Positions 45,050-53,873 of a DNA stretch of 64,000 nt are shown in pieces (position 1 is the stretch's first letter; every line of letters starts with the position of its first letter). The translations under genes were made by a program, and so were the position numbers. The notes beneath the pieces were generated by a model. The model was not told the origin of the DNA and made no database searches. It saw nothing but the letters and a program-made list of their open reading frames with translations. Location: NCBI GenBank assembly GCA_023415205.1, contig JAEZLR010000035.1:30348-94347 (forward strand), given 5' to 3'. This stretch comes from Bacillota bacterium (GTDB lineage: Bacteria > Bacillota > Clostridia > DSM-8532).

Positions 45050-45274
45050 ATGACGACAACTGTTGCAGTTTTCATCATTTGTGCTGTATTAGTTATTATT
45101 GATGTCATCCCTCTTTATCAGGGTCAGCAATGGTTATCCTTTTTTGTTTATATTGGCCTTTTAATTGCCGCGCTGGGTCTATCTGTCTGGTTGGATTTTA
45201 GCGTAGAGATTTACAGTCCATCGGATCTGTTTAAAAAAATAGTTACCCTCATCTGGGGAATTAAACAAGACTAA
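45050..45274 (+). CDS. Two-helix small membrane protein of the germination operon (candidate D subunit)
   Basis: 74 residues with two hydrophobic helices (VFIICAVLVIIDVIPLY and FFVYIGLLIAALGLSVW) and a cytoplasmic-looking tail. It sits 4 bp after the C gene and 10 bp before the B gene, with AGGAG upstream. Its length and two-helix layout match the D-subunit genes (~75 residues) known in some Bacillus and clostridial receptor operons, where they modulate receptor function. The assignment rests on context and topology, not on a sequence motif. Confidence 0.7.
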   Translation: MTTTVAVFIICAVLVIIDVIPLYQGQQWLSFFVYIGLLIAALGLSVWLDFSVEIYSPSDLFKKIVTLIWGIKQD

Positions 45275-45284
45275 GGAGGATGCC

Positions 45285-46397
45285 ATGTATAAAGAAATCA
45301 TCAATTCCAGGCAGGCAATAGTTCTCCTATCAGGATTTATTGTCGGAAGCACTGCCATACTCGGTGTGGGAACAGACACAAAGCAGGATGTGTGGATCAC
45401 TATTCTATTGGCTATGATATTGGCTAGCATTATTTATTTTGTATACGCCAGAATAATCGCCCTTGTTCCTGGCAAGAACCTCTTTGAAATCCTGGATTTC
45501 CTCTTTGGAAAAATCGTTGGGCGAATGGTATCGGTTGTTTTCATCTGGTATGCCTTTTACCTGCAGGCTCTGGTAACGCGAAGCTTTACAGAATTTATCC
45601 GAGCTATCTCGCTGCAGGAAACACCCCTGTTTATTATTGCCCTTTCTGCGTCCCTTTTGTCCGCCTGGGCCATCAGGGATGGTCTGGAGGTGTTTGCCCG
45701 ATGGGCGTCAATCTTTTTCCCCATTGTGGTGATTTTTATCCTGATCATCACTTTTCTGACCATACCTTGGATAGGGTTTGAAAATCTGTCGCCCACACTT
45801 TATAACGGGATAGGACCTATTATTAATAGTGCCACCTCGGCTTTTTCCTTTCCCTTTGCCGAGGCAGTCCTGTTTATAGCCATCCTCAACAGCCTCCGCC
45901 GAAACGAAAGTCCTTACAAGGTCTTCTTTTGGAGTCTTCTGATTGGGGGGCTGCTCATTCTGATTATTGCCACGCGAACAGTTTTAGTTTTAGGGCCCGA
46001 AAACACCTCTCTCCAGCATTATGGCTCCTATGCATCGGTCAGGCTGATTAACCTGGGTAATTTTCTTCAACGAATAGAGGTGAGTGTATCCATTGTTTTC
46101 ATCGTCACTGGTTTTATTAAAGGCTCGGTTTGTCTCTATGCGTCCAGTAAAGGTATTTCCCATCTTTTATTCAACAAAATGGATTATAAAAAGCTGGCTC
46201 CACCGATTAATCTGCTGAATGCCCTGTTCTCGCTTATTGTTTTTAAGAATGCCATACAAATGTTCGAATGGGCGGAGCACCTGTACAAATATTTTGCTTT
46301 CCCCTTTCAGGTGGTTATTCCCATCATTATGCTCATCGTTGCCGAGGTCAAAACAAGGGAGGCCAAGAATGATAACCAATCCATCCAAGCGGATTGA
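45285..46397 (+). CDS. Spore germination receptor B subunit (GerB/GerKB family)
   Basis: 370-residue integral membrane protein with about ten helices, of the APC-superfamily-like spore permease family that binds the germinant. Typical blocks are INSRQAIVLLSGFIVGSTAIL, RMVSVVFIWYAFYLQALVTRSFTEFI and SFPFAEAVLFIAILNSL. AAGGAGG precedes the ATG. It is the last gene of the A-C-D-B operon. The germinant cannot be deduced. Confidence 0.93.
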   Translation: MYKEIINSRQAIVLLSGFIVGSTAILGVGTDTKQDVWITILLAMILASIIYFVYARIIALVPGKNLFEILDFLFGKIVGRMVSVVFIWYAFYLQALVTRSFTEFIRAISLQETPLFIIALSASLLSAWAIRDGLEVFARWASIFFPIVVIFILIITFLTIPWIGFENLSPTLYNGIGPIINSATSAFSFPFAEAVLFIAILNSLRRNESPYKVFFWSLLIGGLLILIIATRTVLVLGPENTSLQHYGSYASVRLINLGNFLQRIEVSVSIVFIVTGFIKGSVCLYASSKGISHLLFNKMDYKKLAPPINLLNALFSLIVFKNAIQMFEWAEHLYKYFAFPFQVVIPIIMLIVAEVKTREAKNDNQSIQAD

Positions 46398-46515
46398 AAA
46401 AGATTACGGTTCCATTAGAAAAATTAAAATTGGGTTTTGTGGTTGAAACAGGAATTTGAGAGAAATATAATGTCAATAGTAGGATGAGTTCCCATTACCA
46501 TTCGGAGGTTATAGT

Positions 46516-47688
46516 ATGAGTTTTGTCATTGGCCAGTTTAGCGAATCCTTCCCACCCATCATGGACGGTGTGGGCAATGTTGTAAAGAATTATGCGTACT
46601 GGCTCAATAGAAAATATGGTTCCTGTTATGTGGTTGCCCCAAGCTTTCCCAAGCATGTGGATAAAGAGGATTACGAGGTTTTGCGCTATAATTCGATAGG
46701 CGTCGTCACCCGGCCTCCCTATCGGACAGGCATACCCACTTGGGATGGGATATTTATGAGAAAAATAAAGAATATCCCCTTTGATGTGGTACACACCCAC
46801 ACCCCCTTCAGTTCCGGGAAAATAGCTCTGGACACGGCAAGAAAGCGGGGTGTCCCGGTGATTGCCTCCTTCCATTCCAAATACTACGATGATTTTCTGG
46901 AGTCCTTTAAATTGGAAGGTGTGGCCCGCTTTGGGGTTCTTAAGGTGGTTGAATTCTATAATAGCGTGGACTCGGTTTGGACAGTCAACCGTTCCACTGC
47001 CGACACCTTAAGGGATTATGGCTATAAAGGAAATATAGAGATTGTCGCTAACGGAACCGAGTACCTGCCGACTGAAAACAGAGATCAGGCTTGTGCCACA
47101 GTCAACCAAAAACTCCAGCTTTCAGAGGATGAGCTTGTATTGATCTATGTGGGTCAAATGATCTGGCAGAAGAATACCAGAACCCTTCTGGAAGCCCTTT
47201 CGGTGCTTAAAAAAGCTGGGGTTCAATTTAAGATGCTGATGGTAGGGCAGGGGTATGCCTTGGAGGATCTCAAAGAGCTTGCCATTACACTGGATTTAAA
47301 GGATTCGGTTTTGTTTTTAGGTGCCATCCATGACCGGGAATATTTAAAGTCGCTGTACTGCAGAGCCCAACTTCTTCTGTTTCCTTCCCTCTACGACAAT
47401 GCCTCCATTGTTCTTCGTGAGGCGGCATCCCAGAGCTGCCCGCCGCTTTTGATTGAGGGCTCCAATACGGCGGAAGGCGTAGAAGATGGATATAATGGAT
47501 TTCTTTCACAGAATGGTGCTGAGGCGATTGGATCAAGGATCAGGGAAGCCGTCACAAACCGGGAGGCTATGGCCCAGGTGGGCCTAAATGCTTTTCGTTC
47601 CATTTACACCCCCTGGGAGGGTATTGTTGATGATGTGTACAACCGCTACCGTGAGATTGTCAAGTCCTTTAAGAAAATGCACGCCTAG
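46516..47688 (+). CDS. Glycosyltransferase family 4 (diacylglycerol glucosyltransferase-like)
   Basis: 390-residue GT-B fold transferase. The N-terminus IGQFSESFPPIMDGVGNVVKNY and DVVHTHTPFSSGKIALDTAR match the acceptor half of lipid or sugar transferases of the GT4 group; the C-terminal donor half shows LIYVGQMIWQKNTRTLLEAL and LLFPSLYDNASIVLREAASQ, with the conserved Glu of the EX7E region. The nearest described activities are 1,2-diacylglycerol 3-glucosyltransferases and related sugar transferases; the acceptor here is unproven. GGAGG precedes the ATG. It overlaps the convergent PH-domain gene by 4 nt. Confidence 0.85.
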   Translation: MSFVIGQFSESFPPIMDGVGNVVKNYAYWLNRKYGSCYVVAPSFPKHVDKEDYEVLRYNSIGVVTRPPYRTGIPTWDGIFMRKIKNIPFDVVHTHTPFSSGKIALDTARKRGVPVIASFHSKYYDDFLESFKLEGVARFGVLKVVEFYNSVDSVWTVNRSTADTLRDYGYKGNIEIVANGTEYLPTENRDQACATVNQKLQLSEDELVLIYVGQMIWQKNTRTLLEALSVLKKAGVQFKMLMVGQGYALEDLKELAITLDLKDSVLFLGAIHDREYLKSLYCRAQLLLFPSLYDNASIVLREAASQSCPPLLIEGSNTAEGVEDGYNGFLSQNGAEAIGSRIREAVTNREAMAQVGLNAFRSIYTPWEGIVDDVYNRYREIVKSFKKMHA

Positions 47689-48083
47689 CAGTCACAAATG
47701 AACGATTGGGTGATAATTTCATAAACCTTGTGAATGCTTTCTTTAATCTCCTTGCTTCTAAGGAAGCGCAATTGGATTTTCACATTCCCCCTAAGGTTCA
47801 GATGTATTTCAGCATCTAGATCCAACCCGCCCACGGTTCCGACCTTATAAAAGGTAATACTGCGATAGGGTATGATGATATAACGAACTTTTTTTCCAAA
47901 GAATCCCTTGCGATCAGCAATGAGGATTCTTTTTTCTGTAAGGGCCATTTCATCGCGCAACGAAGAGAAGCAAAGCCTAATGGTTTCATCCGGGCATATT
48001 TTTTCCCGCAGTATAACAGAAGGTTCGCTTTCATTAAGAAAGAAATAGATTGTAGGTTTGTATCTTAGGTACTTCAGAAACAC
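47685..48083 (-). CDS. Bacterial PH-domain protein
   Basis: 132 residues. The central and C-terminal parts match bacterial PH domains (bPH_1, PF08000): MALTEKRILIADRKGFFGKKVRYIIIPYRSITFYKVGTVGG followed by LDLDAEIHLNLRG and the closing helix. The start is GTG with AGGTGG upstream; the N-terminal ~35 residues (FLKYLRYKPTIYFFLNESEP) differ from the usual short leader. No function is established for this group. Confidence 0.78.
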   Translation of the reverse strand: MFLKYLRYKPTIYFFLNESEPSVILREKICPDETIRLCFSSLRDEMALTEKRILIADRKGFFGKKVRYIIIPYRSITFYKVGTVGGLDLDAEIHLNLRGNVKIQLRFLRSKEIKESIHKVYEIITQSFICDC

Positions 48084-48143
48084 AAGCAGTGGCCACCTTT
48101 AAATGGATTCTTCTTAAGCTTTGGCAATAATTTATCAAGTTAT

Positions 48144-48716
48144 TCAGCAGTGTTTCTTCGGCTTATCCTCCCACCAGCCGAAGGATATTCTTGCTTCCAC
48201 CAGCTTACGGCAGGATGGAGCACTTAAAAAAACCAGGTAGTTACCGCCTGGGCCGAAAATAAACTTTCCGTCCTTATCCATGCTTAATGTGGAGTAGGGC
48301 GGGACAATGCGATCATAGGCGTTGATTCCACCAGTGGGCGTTTCGCACCCAAATTGTCCGCTGCGTATTTTCACCTGGTTCCTGGGTGGGGGGCAAAGGG
48401 CAGTATTGGCTGCCGTCACCCGTGATGAAAAGGTGCCCATATCCAAGGGGCTGGCATTAAACCAAATCTCGGCCGTCAGCGGCTCATCAGAGAAATTAGA
48501 AATACCGACGAAGCTCACATAGAGATTGATGTTTCCGCAGGGAGGGTTACACAGCTCTCCCCATGCATGGGTTCCCTGACCCAGGGCCAAAAGTTCAGTT
48601 TGTCCAAGAAAATATTTCCCCTCCATGGAGGTATAGGTCGGATAAGGGATGCAGGCTTGCTCTGGAATGAAAAGAGCTGGTTGTGGGCAATCTTTAGCAT
48701 GATATTCTGAATTCAT
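48144..48716 (-). CDS. Hypothetical Cys-rich beta protein (DUF6143-like)
   Basis: 190 residues, soluble and beta-rich, with seven or more Cys, including NPPCGNINLYVSFVGISNFSD, LCPPPRN, FGCETPTGGINAYDR and a C-terminal CRKL...KKHC. It resembles small clostridial proteins grouped as DUF6143, and a spore-surface role is possible because of the Cys content, but neither is shown by the sequence. The ATG at 48716 has GGAAG upstream; a GTG at 48725 is the alternative. It is 60 bp upstream of the PH-domain gene on the same strand. Confidence 0.6.
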   Translation of the reverse strand: MNSEYHAKDCPQPALFIPEQACIPYPTYTSMEGKYFLGQTELLALGQGTHAWGELCNPPCGNINLYVSFVGISNFSDEPLTAEIWFNASPLDMGTFSSRVTAANTALCPPPRNQVKIRSGQFGCETPTGGINAYDRIVPPYSTLSMDKDGKFIFGPGGNYLVFLSAPSCRKLVEARISFGWWEDKPKKHC

Positions 48717-48881
48717 GGCTGACACTTCCGGTCTTTGGAATAGGGATTCTAATCCAAGATATGAATCTGGAGCCCTTTTGGTGTATTCCAGACGCTGTGA
48801 CTATCGTTTCGGGACTTGACAGGTTTCGGGGGATAGGATACATTAAATTTAAGTTAAGCGGTTAACTAAGGAGAGAAGCAT

Positions 48882-51206
48882 ATGAACGGATGGAGTTGGA
48901 AGACAGAGATTGAGGAAAGGGTAAAGCCGGCAGGCGCTGTAAAATCCCTGGTCATTGAGGGAAGAAACGGGCTCATTGGACTCGAACAGGGTATGGCCCG
49001 GGTGGTTCCGTTTGGAGAGGGAATGATAAGGGTAACTTTCACTGACAGCGGCTTCAAAGACCTGGATTCCCTGGCCGTTGTGAAGCCCTCCGAGGGTGCC
49101 ATTAAGCTCTCCGAGGAAGGAGACTGTTTTTCCCTATGGGGGCAGGGTATCACGATTAACGGAAGGAAGGGCGCAACTCCCTTAACCGTTTTGGGGAGGG
49201 GGAACAAGGTGCTTTTCAGGCTGGATACTGCTTTCATAAAAAGCAAAGGTTCTATTAGTCTTGAGACCACCATTGCCCCTAATCAAAAATTCTACGGTCT
49301 GGGAGAAAAAACAGGCTTTCTGGATAAAAGGGGAAGACGGTATACCATGTGGAATACCGATGACCCATTGCATACCCCCGATAAGGACCCGCTCTATAAG
49401 AGCATTCCATTTCTTATCAGCAAGAATGATGATGGGGTGTTTGGTCTTTTTGTGGATTCCATCGCCCTTTCCCAGTTTGATTTGGGTTTTGAAAACCCCG
49501 AGCTTCTCAGAATTGCTGTTAACGATGAGGAGTTGGACCTATACATTATTGAGGGTTCCTCTATCAAGGAGATTCTCTCACGCTATACCCAACTGACGGG
49601 AAGGATGAAGCTGCCTCCCCTATGGAGTCTGGGCTACCAGCAATGCCGCTGGAGCTATTACCCTGAGGAACGGATTGACCAACTTGCCCAGGAATTTAAA
49701 TCCCGGGATATTCCTTGTGATGCCATTTATCTAGATATTGACTATATGGACGAATTCCGTGTCTTTTCCTTTGACAGCAATCGCTTCCCCCATCCGGAGC
49801 AATTGGCGGGGAAGCTTAGGGAGCAAGGCATTCGGTTGGTTACTATTATTGATCCCGGGGTAAAAAAGGATTCTGATTACCCTGTTTATTTGGAAGGAGC
49901 CAGGAAGGACTATTTCTGTAAGCTTCCCACCGGAGAGGTGTATCACGGTAAGGTGTGGCCGGGAATATCGGCGTACCCAGATTTCTCAAAGACCGAAACG
50001 CGAAAATGGTGGGGCGAAAGGCATGCAACCCTTTTTGATAATGGTATCAGCGGGATATGGAATGATATGAACGAGCCCAGTGATTTTTCTGTGGAGACCC
50101 ATGGAGACCGCACCTTAGCGGCTGTACCCAACGATGTGATGATGGACTTTGATGGGAACCCCCGTTCCTTTGCCAAAGGCCATAATGCCTATGGCCTTTT
50201 GATGTGTATGGCAACCTTGGAGGGCTTTAAAGCCCTTAAGCCCAATGAGCGCCCCTTCATAGTCACCCGGTCAGCCTATGCTGGAATCCAACGCTACTCA
50301 GCGGTTTGGACGGGGGACAATCATAGCTGGTGGGAGCATCTGGCCTCCTCCATCCCCATGTATCTGAACATTGGTCTTTCGGGTGTTCCCTTCGTGGGAG
50401 GAGACGTGGGAGGGTTCCAGGGTGAGTGTGAGCCGGAGCTCTTCGCACGATGGATTCAACTGGGGGCCTTTACTCCCTTTTTAAGGGCGCACTCGGTCAT
50501 CCATAGCAAGGATCATGAGCCGTGGGCCTTCGGACAAGAAGTGGAGAGGATTTCTCGGGAAGCCATCAAGCTGCGCTACAGTCTGATGCCCTATTTTTAT
50601 AGTGAAATGAGGCATGCTGCTGAAACTGGGCAGCCGCTCATGCGCCCCATGGTTTTAGAATTTGAAAACGACCCTATGACCCATAGAATAGACGATCAGT
50701 TCATGGTGGGCCCTTGGCTTCTTGTGGCGCCGGTGGTCAAGCGCCATGCCAGAAAACGTATGGTCTATCTGCCTGAGGGTGGCTGGTATGACTACTATAC
50801 GAAGGCCTATTACACTGGCGGGACCACCATCATTGCCGAAGCGCCTTTGGACAGAATTCCTCTCTTTATCCGTGCGGGAGCCATTCTTCCTTTCACAGAG
50901 CCCGGCCTTAGTACTGAGCTCATGTCCATGGGAAATCTGAGGTTTGAGATTTATACGGGAGCTTCAGGGGTTTTCGACCTCTATGAAGACGATGGGCGCT
51001 CCTTTGACTATCGTGAGGGCCAGTTCAATCTCTATCGATTAACCCTTTCCCAGGTAGAGGAGCGGCAAGTCCTAGGCATGGAAGCCTTGTCAAGGGGATA
51101 CGAGCATGGTTTCAAGACGGCAGAAGTAATAGTCTACAATGCTATGGATAAGCCCGTTAGGAAAGTTCTCACCAGCAAGGACAAGGAAATAACCCTTTGC
51201 ACCTAA
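48882..51206 (+). CDS. Alpha-glucosidase, glycoside hydrolase family 31
   Basis: 774-residue exo-acting glycosidase without a signal peptide, so probably cytoplasmic. The GH31 nucleophile motif is GIWNDMNEPSDF near residue 394, and the acid/base Asp is in WTGDNHSWWEH near residue 478. The barrel is preceded by a galactose-mutarotase-like beta domain (FYGLGEKTGFLDKRGRRYTMWNTD) and followed by beta domains containing the glycine-rich end (YEDDGRSFDYREGQ). Substrates are likely maltose-type alpha-glucans, but alpha-xylosides are possible in this family. AAGGAGAG precedes the ATG. Confidence 0.93.
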   Translation: MNGWSWKTEIEERVKPAGAVKSLVIEGRNGLIGLEQGMARVVPFGEGMIRVTFTDSGFKDLDSLAVVKPSEGAIKLSEEGDCFSLWGQGITINGRKGATPLTVLGRGNKVLFRLDTAFIKSKGSISLETTIAPNQKFYGLGEKTGFLDKRGRRYTMWNTDDPLHTPDKDPLYKSIPFLISKNDDGVFGLFVDSIALSQFDLGFENPELLRIAVNDEELDLYIIEGSSIKEILSRYTQLTGRMKLPPLWSLGYQQCRWSYYPEERIDQLAQEFKSRDIPCDAIYLDIDYMDEFRVFSFDSNRFPHPEQLAGKLREQGIRLVTIIDPGVKKDSDYPVYLEGARKDYFCKLPTGEVYHGKVWPGISAYPDFSKTETRKWWGERHATLFDNGISGIWNDMNEPSDFSVETHGDRTLAAVPNDVMMDFDGNPRSFAKGHNAYGLLMCMATLEGFKALKPNERPFIVTRSAYAGIQRYSAVWTGDNHSWWEHLASSIPMYLNIGLSGVPFVGGDVGGFQGECEPELFARWIQLGAFTPFLRAHSVIHSKDHEPWAFGQEVERISREAIKLRYSLMPYFYSEMRHAAETGQPLMRPMVLEFENDPMTHRIDDQFMVGPWLLVAPVVKRHARKRMVYLPEGGWYDYYTKAYYTGGTTIIAEAPLDRIPLFIRAGAILPFTEPGLSTELMSMGNLRFEIYTGASGVFDLYEDDGRSFDYREGQFNLYRLTLSQVEERQVLGMEALSRGYEHGFKTAEVIVYNAMDKPVRKVLTSKDKEITLCT

Positions 51207-51228
51207 AATAAAGAGAAATATTCTATTA

Positions 51229-51308
51229 TTTACAGACAAAATGAATAGTGTTATGTAATAATATAGGTAAAGATTAACAGGAACTTCTGAGTTTTTTCAG
51301 AGGTTCCT
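51229..51308 (+). promoter_or_regulatory. Candidate promoter and leader hairpin of the M13 peptidase gene
   Basis: TTTACA (51229-51234), 17-nt spacer and TATGTA (51252-51257) form a plausible promoter. The leader then contains a 12-bp inverted repeat AGGAACTTCTGA (51279-51290) / TCAGAGGTTCCT (51297-51308), one wobble pair, no T run. It ends just before the AAGGGAG ribosome site and may stabilise or shield the mRNA. Confidence 0.5.
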
Positions 51309-51329
51309 TGCTTGAAGGGAGATTCTTAC

Positions 51330-53747
51330 ATGACCAGGATGAAAGCCAAACTTTTGGCGGTGTTACTGTGCCTCACCTTGGTGCTTACCTTAATACCGGC
51401 CCAGGCTTCCGCTGAGACCACCGGCCTTGTCACAAGAGAGCAGGCTGTGGCAGATCTCATTAATACCATAGGCCTCGGTGCCCTCAATGAAATGGGAAAT
51501 GACTTAAGCGCATTTTCTGATGGAGCCCAGGTATCTACTGAGTATGCTGATGAATTAGGAATTGCCGTTACCAACGGTATTATATTGGGGAACCCCGCGA
51601 AGGAGCTTAACCCTCTCAAACCGGTCACCCGCTTGGAGTTTGCCCTCATTATCAGCCGTTCAGCGCGTGAACTTCCGGCCTTTCTGGCTTCACAGGCCTT
51701 CACGGATGTGCCTGTATACGCTATAGGGGACGTTAACCGCCTGGTTAAAGCAGGGATCATGAGCGGATATGGCAATGGTCAATTCGGTTCGGGGGATTAC
51801 CTGACCCAGAATCAGCTTAAAACCATTTTGGGTCGAGTAGAGGCGCTCTCATTAACAAGGCCCCAGGACGATTTCTATTATTCCACCAACTACAATTGGC
51901 TCACCCAGACCAAGCTTCCGGCAGGGAGCGCCATGTTAATGACCTTCGATGAGGTCAGCCTTGGCAATAGCGATAAGCTCAAGGGCATTGTCCAGGAGTT
52001 GTACAATAAGAAGGACACCTACCAGGACGGCACCAAGGAACAGAAGATGGCTGATTTCTACAGTACCATTATTGACACCGAAAACAGAAACAAGCAGGGG
52101 TTAGCCCCCATAAAGGGATACTTAGAGCTTGTCAATCAGGCAAAGACCGTGGAGGAACTGCTTGACGCCATGGTTACTCTTGAAAATGAGGCGGGAATGA
52201 ACCTCCTGTTTACCTTCAGCCCCTCCATCGACTTGAAGGACAGCACCCGCTATAGCCTTTATGGATCAGGCCTCTCAACTATTCTCCCCCCAGTTTATTT
52301 GCTCCTTGAGAATCCTCAGATAGCAGCCCTCTACCAGGGGTTCATCGCTCAGCTTTTCATGCTGGCGGGAAATACTCAGGAAGAGGCCGTGGTCAAGGCC
52401 CAGAGCCTCTATGCCTTTGAACAGTTGATTGCTCAGAATACCATGAGCAATGAACAGCAAAGCAAGGTTGAAAACGTTTACAACCCCACTTCCATAGAGG
52501 ATTTAGCCAAGATGTTCCCTAAGGTTGACCTTAAGGGATATATTCAGAACCTGGGCTATGGAACGGTTAATGAAGTCATCCTTTCCGATGTGGGACTTAT
52601 GAAAAAGACCGGTGAGCTGATGACGGATGAGAATGTGGAAATTCTGAAAACTTATGCCCAATATATTTTGCTTCTGAGTGCTTCCTCCTATTTATCCGAG
52701 GATTTTGAAATGACTCTGGAGGCCTTTAACAATACCTTTTTAGGCAGTTCTCCGGCGAGCAAGGAAGATAAAGCCTTCAATATGCTTAATTCAACCATGA
52801 GCGGCTATCTGGGGCGCATCTATGCGGAGAAGTATTTCTCGGCTGAGGCTAAGAAGGATGTTGAGAATATTGTCAGTGAAATTATCGCCACCTATGAGAA
52901 GCGTATTTTGAAGCTGGACTGGATGAGCGATGCCACTAAGGGGGCTGCCATCACCAAACTCAAAGCCCTTAAGGTCAAAATAGGTTATCCCGAGACATGG
53001 AATGATCCCCTGGCCGGTATTCCCATAAAGACCTACCAAGACGGGGGTTCGCTATTTGGCAATGTATTGACAATGTACTCCACCTCACTCAAATACGCCA
53101 AGACCCTGCTTAACAAACCGGTGGATAAATCCGGGTGGATTGTACCGCCTCACACGGTTAATGCCCTTTACAATGCCACTAGCAATGAGATTATTTTCCC
53201 TGCGGGCATCCTTCAGGCACCTTTCTATGACTTAAAGGCATCCCGTGAGAAAAATCTCGGAGGCATAGGCGCGATTATCGCCCATGAAATCACCCATGCC
53301 TTTGACAACAATGGCGCCCAGTTCGATAAGAATGGGAATATGAGTAACTGGTGGACCCCGGAGGATTATACCGTCTTCCAGCAAAAGTGCCAGAGTGTGA
53401 TCGAGCTGTTTGATGGTTTAGAAATTGCACCCAACGCCATTGTTAGTGGTAATCTTACTGTTTCAGAAAACGTAGCCGATATCGGGGCTATGGCCTGCAT
53501 ACTGGATATTGCAAAGTCCATGCCCAATGCAAATTATAAAGAGCTTTTTGAAAGCAACGCAACAATTTGGCGTATGACGGCTACCCCACAAATTTACCAG
53601 ATGCTTGCCACCCAGGATGTGCATGCACCCAATAAATTCCGTGTCAATCAGATTCTTCGGAACTTCCAGGAATTCTATGACACCTATAACATCCAGCCCG
53701 GGGATGCCTTGTATTTGGCTCCTGAAGACAGAGTAACGGTTTGGTAA
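51330..53747 (+). CDS. Cell-surface M13 (neprilysin) metallopeptidase with N-terminal SLH region
   Basis: 805-residue exported zinc peptidase. The signal peptide (LLAVLLCLTLVLTLIPAQASA) is followed by an S-layer-homology region (roughly residues 30-165: VTREQAVADLINTIGLG, VTRLEFALIISRSARELPAF, YAIGDVNRLVKAGIMSGYGNG), which would anchor the enzyme to secondary wall polymer. The M13 N-lobe follows, then HEITHAFDNNG (HExxH near residue 651) and the third zinc ligand in ENVADIGAM near residue 712. The terminal motif ending DRVTVW resembles the family's conserved end. The ATG at 51330 has AAGGGAG upstream; the TTG at 51312 is unlikely. A terminator follows. Confidence 0.92.
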   Translation: MTRMKAKLLAVLLCLTLVLTLIPAQASAETTGLVTREQAVADLINTIGLGALNEMGNDLSAFSDGAQVSTEYADELGIAVTNGIILGNPAKELNPLKPVTRLEFALIISRSARELPAFLASQAFTDVPVYAIGDVNRLVKAGIMSGYGNGQFGSGDYLTQNQLKTILGRVEALSLTRPQDDFYYSTNYNWLTQTKLPAGSAMLMTFDEVSLGNSDKLKGIVQELYNKKDTYQDGTKEQKMADFYSTIIDTENRNKQGLAPIKGYLELVNQAKTVEELLDAMVTLENEAGMNLLFTFSPSIDLKDSTRYSLYGSGLSTILPPVYLLLENPQIAALYQGFIAQLFMLAGNTQEEAVVKAQSLYAFEQLIAQNTMSNEQQSKVENVYNPTSIEDLAKMFPKVDLKGYIQNLGYGTVNEVILSDVGLMKKTGELMTDENVEILKTYAQYILLLSASSYLSEDFEMTLEAFNNTFLGSSPASKEDKAFNMLNSTMSGYLGRIYAEKYFSAEAKKDVENIVSEIIATYEKRILKLDWMSDATKGAAITKLKALKVKIGYPETWNDPLAGIPIKTYQDGGSLFGNVLTMYSTSLKYAKTLLNKPVDKSGWIVPPHTVNALYNATSNEIIFPAGILQAPFYDLKASREKNLGGIGAIIAHEITHAFDNNGAQFDKNGNMSNWWTPEDYTVFQQKCQSVIELFDGLEIAPNAIVSGNLTVSENVADIGAMACILDIAKSMPNANYKELFESNATIWRMTATPQIYQMLATQDVHAPNKFRVNQILRNFQEFYDTYNIQPGDALYLAPEDRVTVW

Positions 53748-53817
53748 AGAATACAAGAGAACAATCCTGTGTAAAAGGTTAAGCTTGACGAAGTAAAATG
53801 AAATAGCAAAAGGATTG

Positions 53818-53853
53818 CTGGCAGATGATCACAATTGGTCATCTGCCAGTTTT
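53818..53853 (+). terminator. Rho-independent terminator after the M13 peptidase gene
   Basis: Perfect 11-bp stem CTGGCAGATGA (53818-53828) / TCATCTGCCAG (53839-53849), followed by TTTT. It separates the convergent M13 gene and the GRE operon. Confidence 0.85.
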
Positions 53854-53873
53854 GTGTACAGATTTATAAAAGG

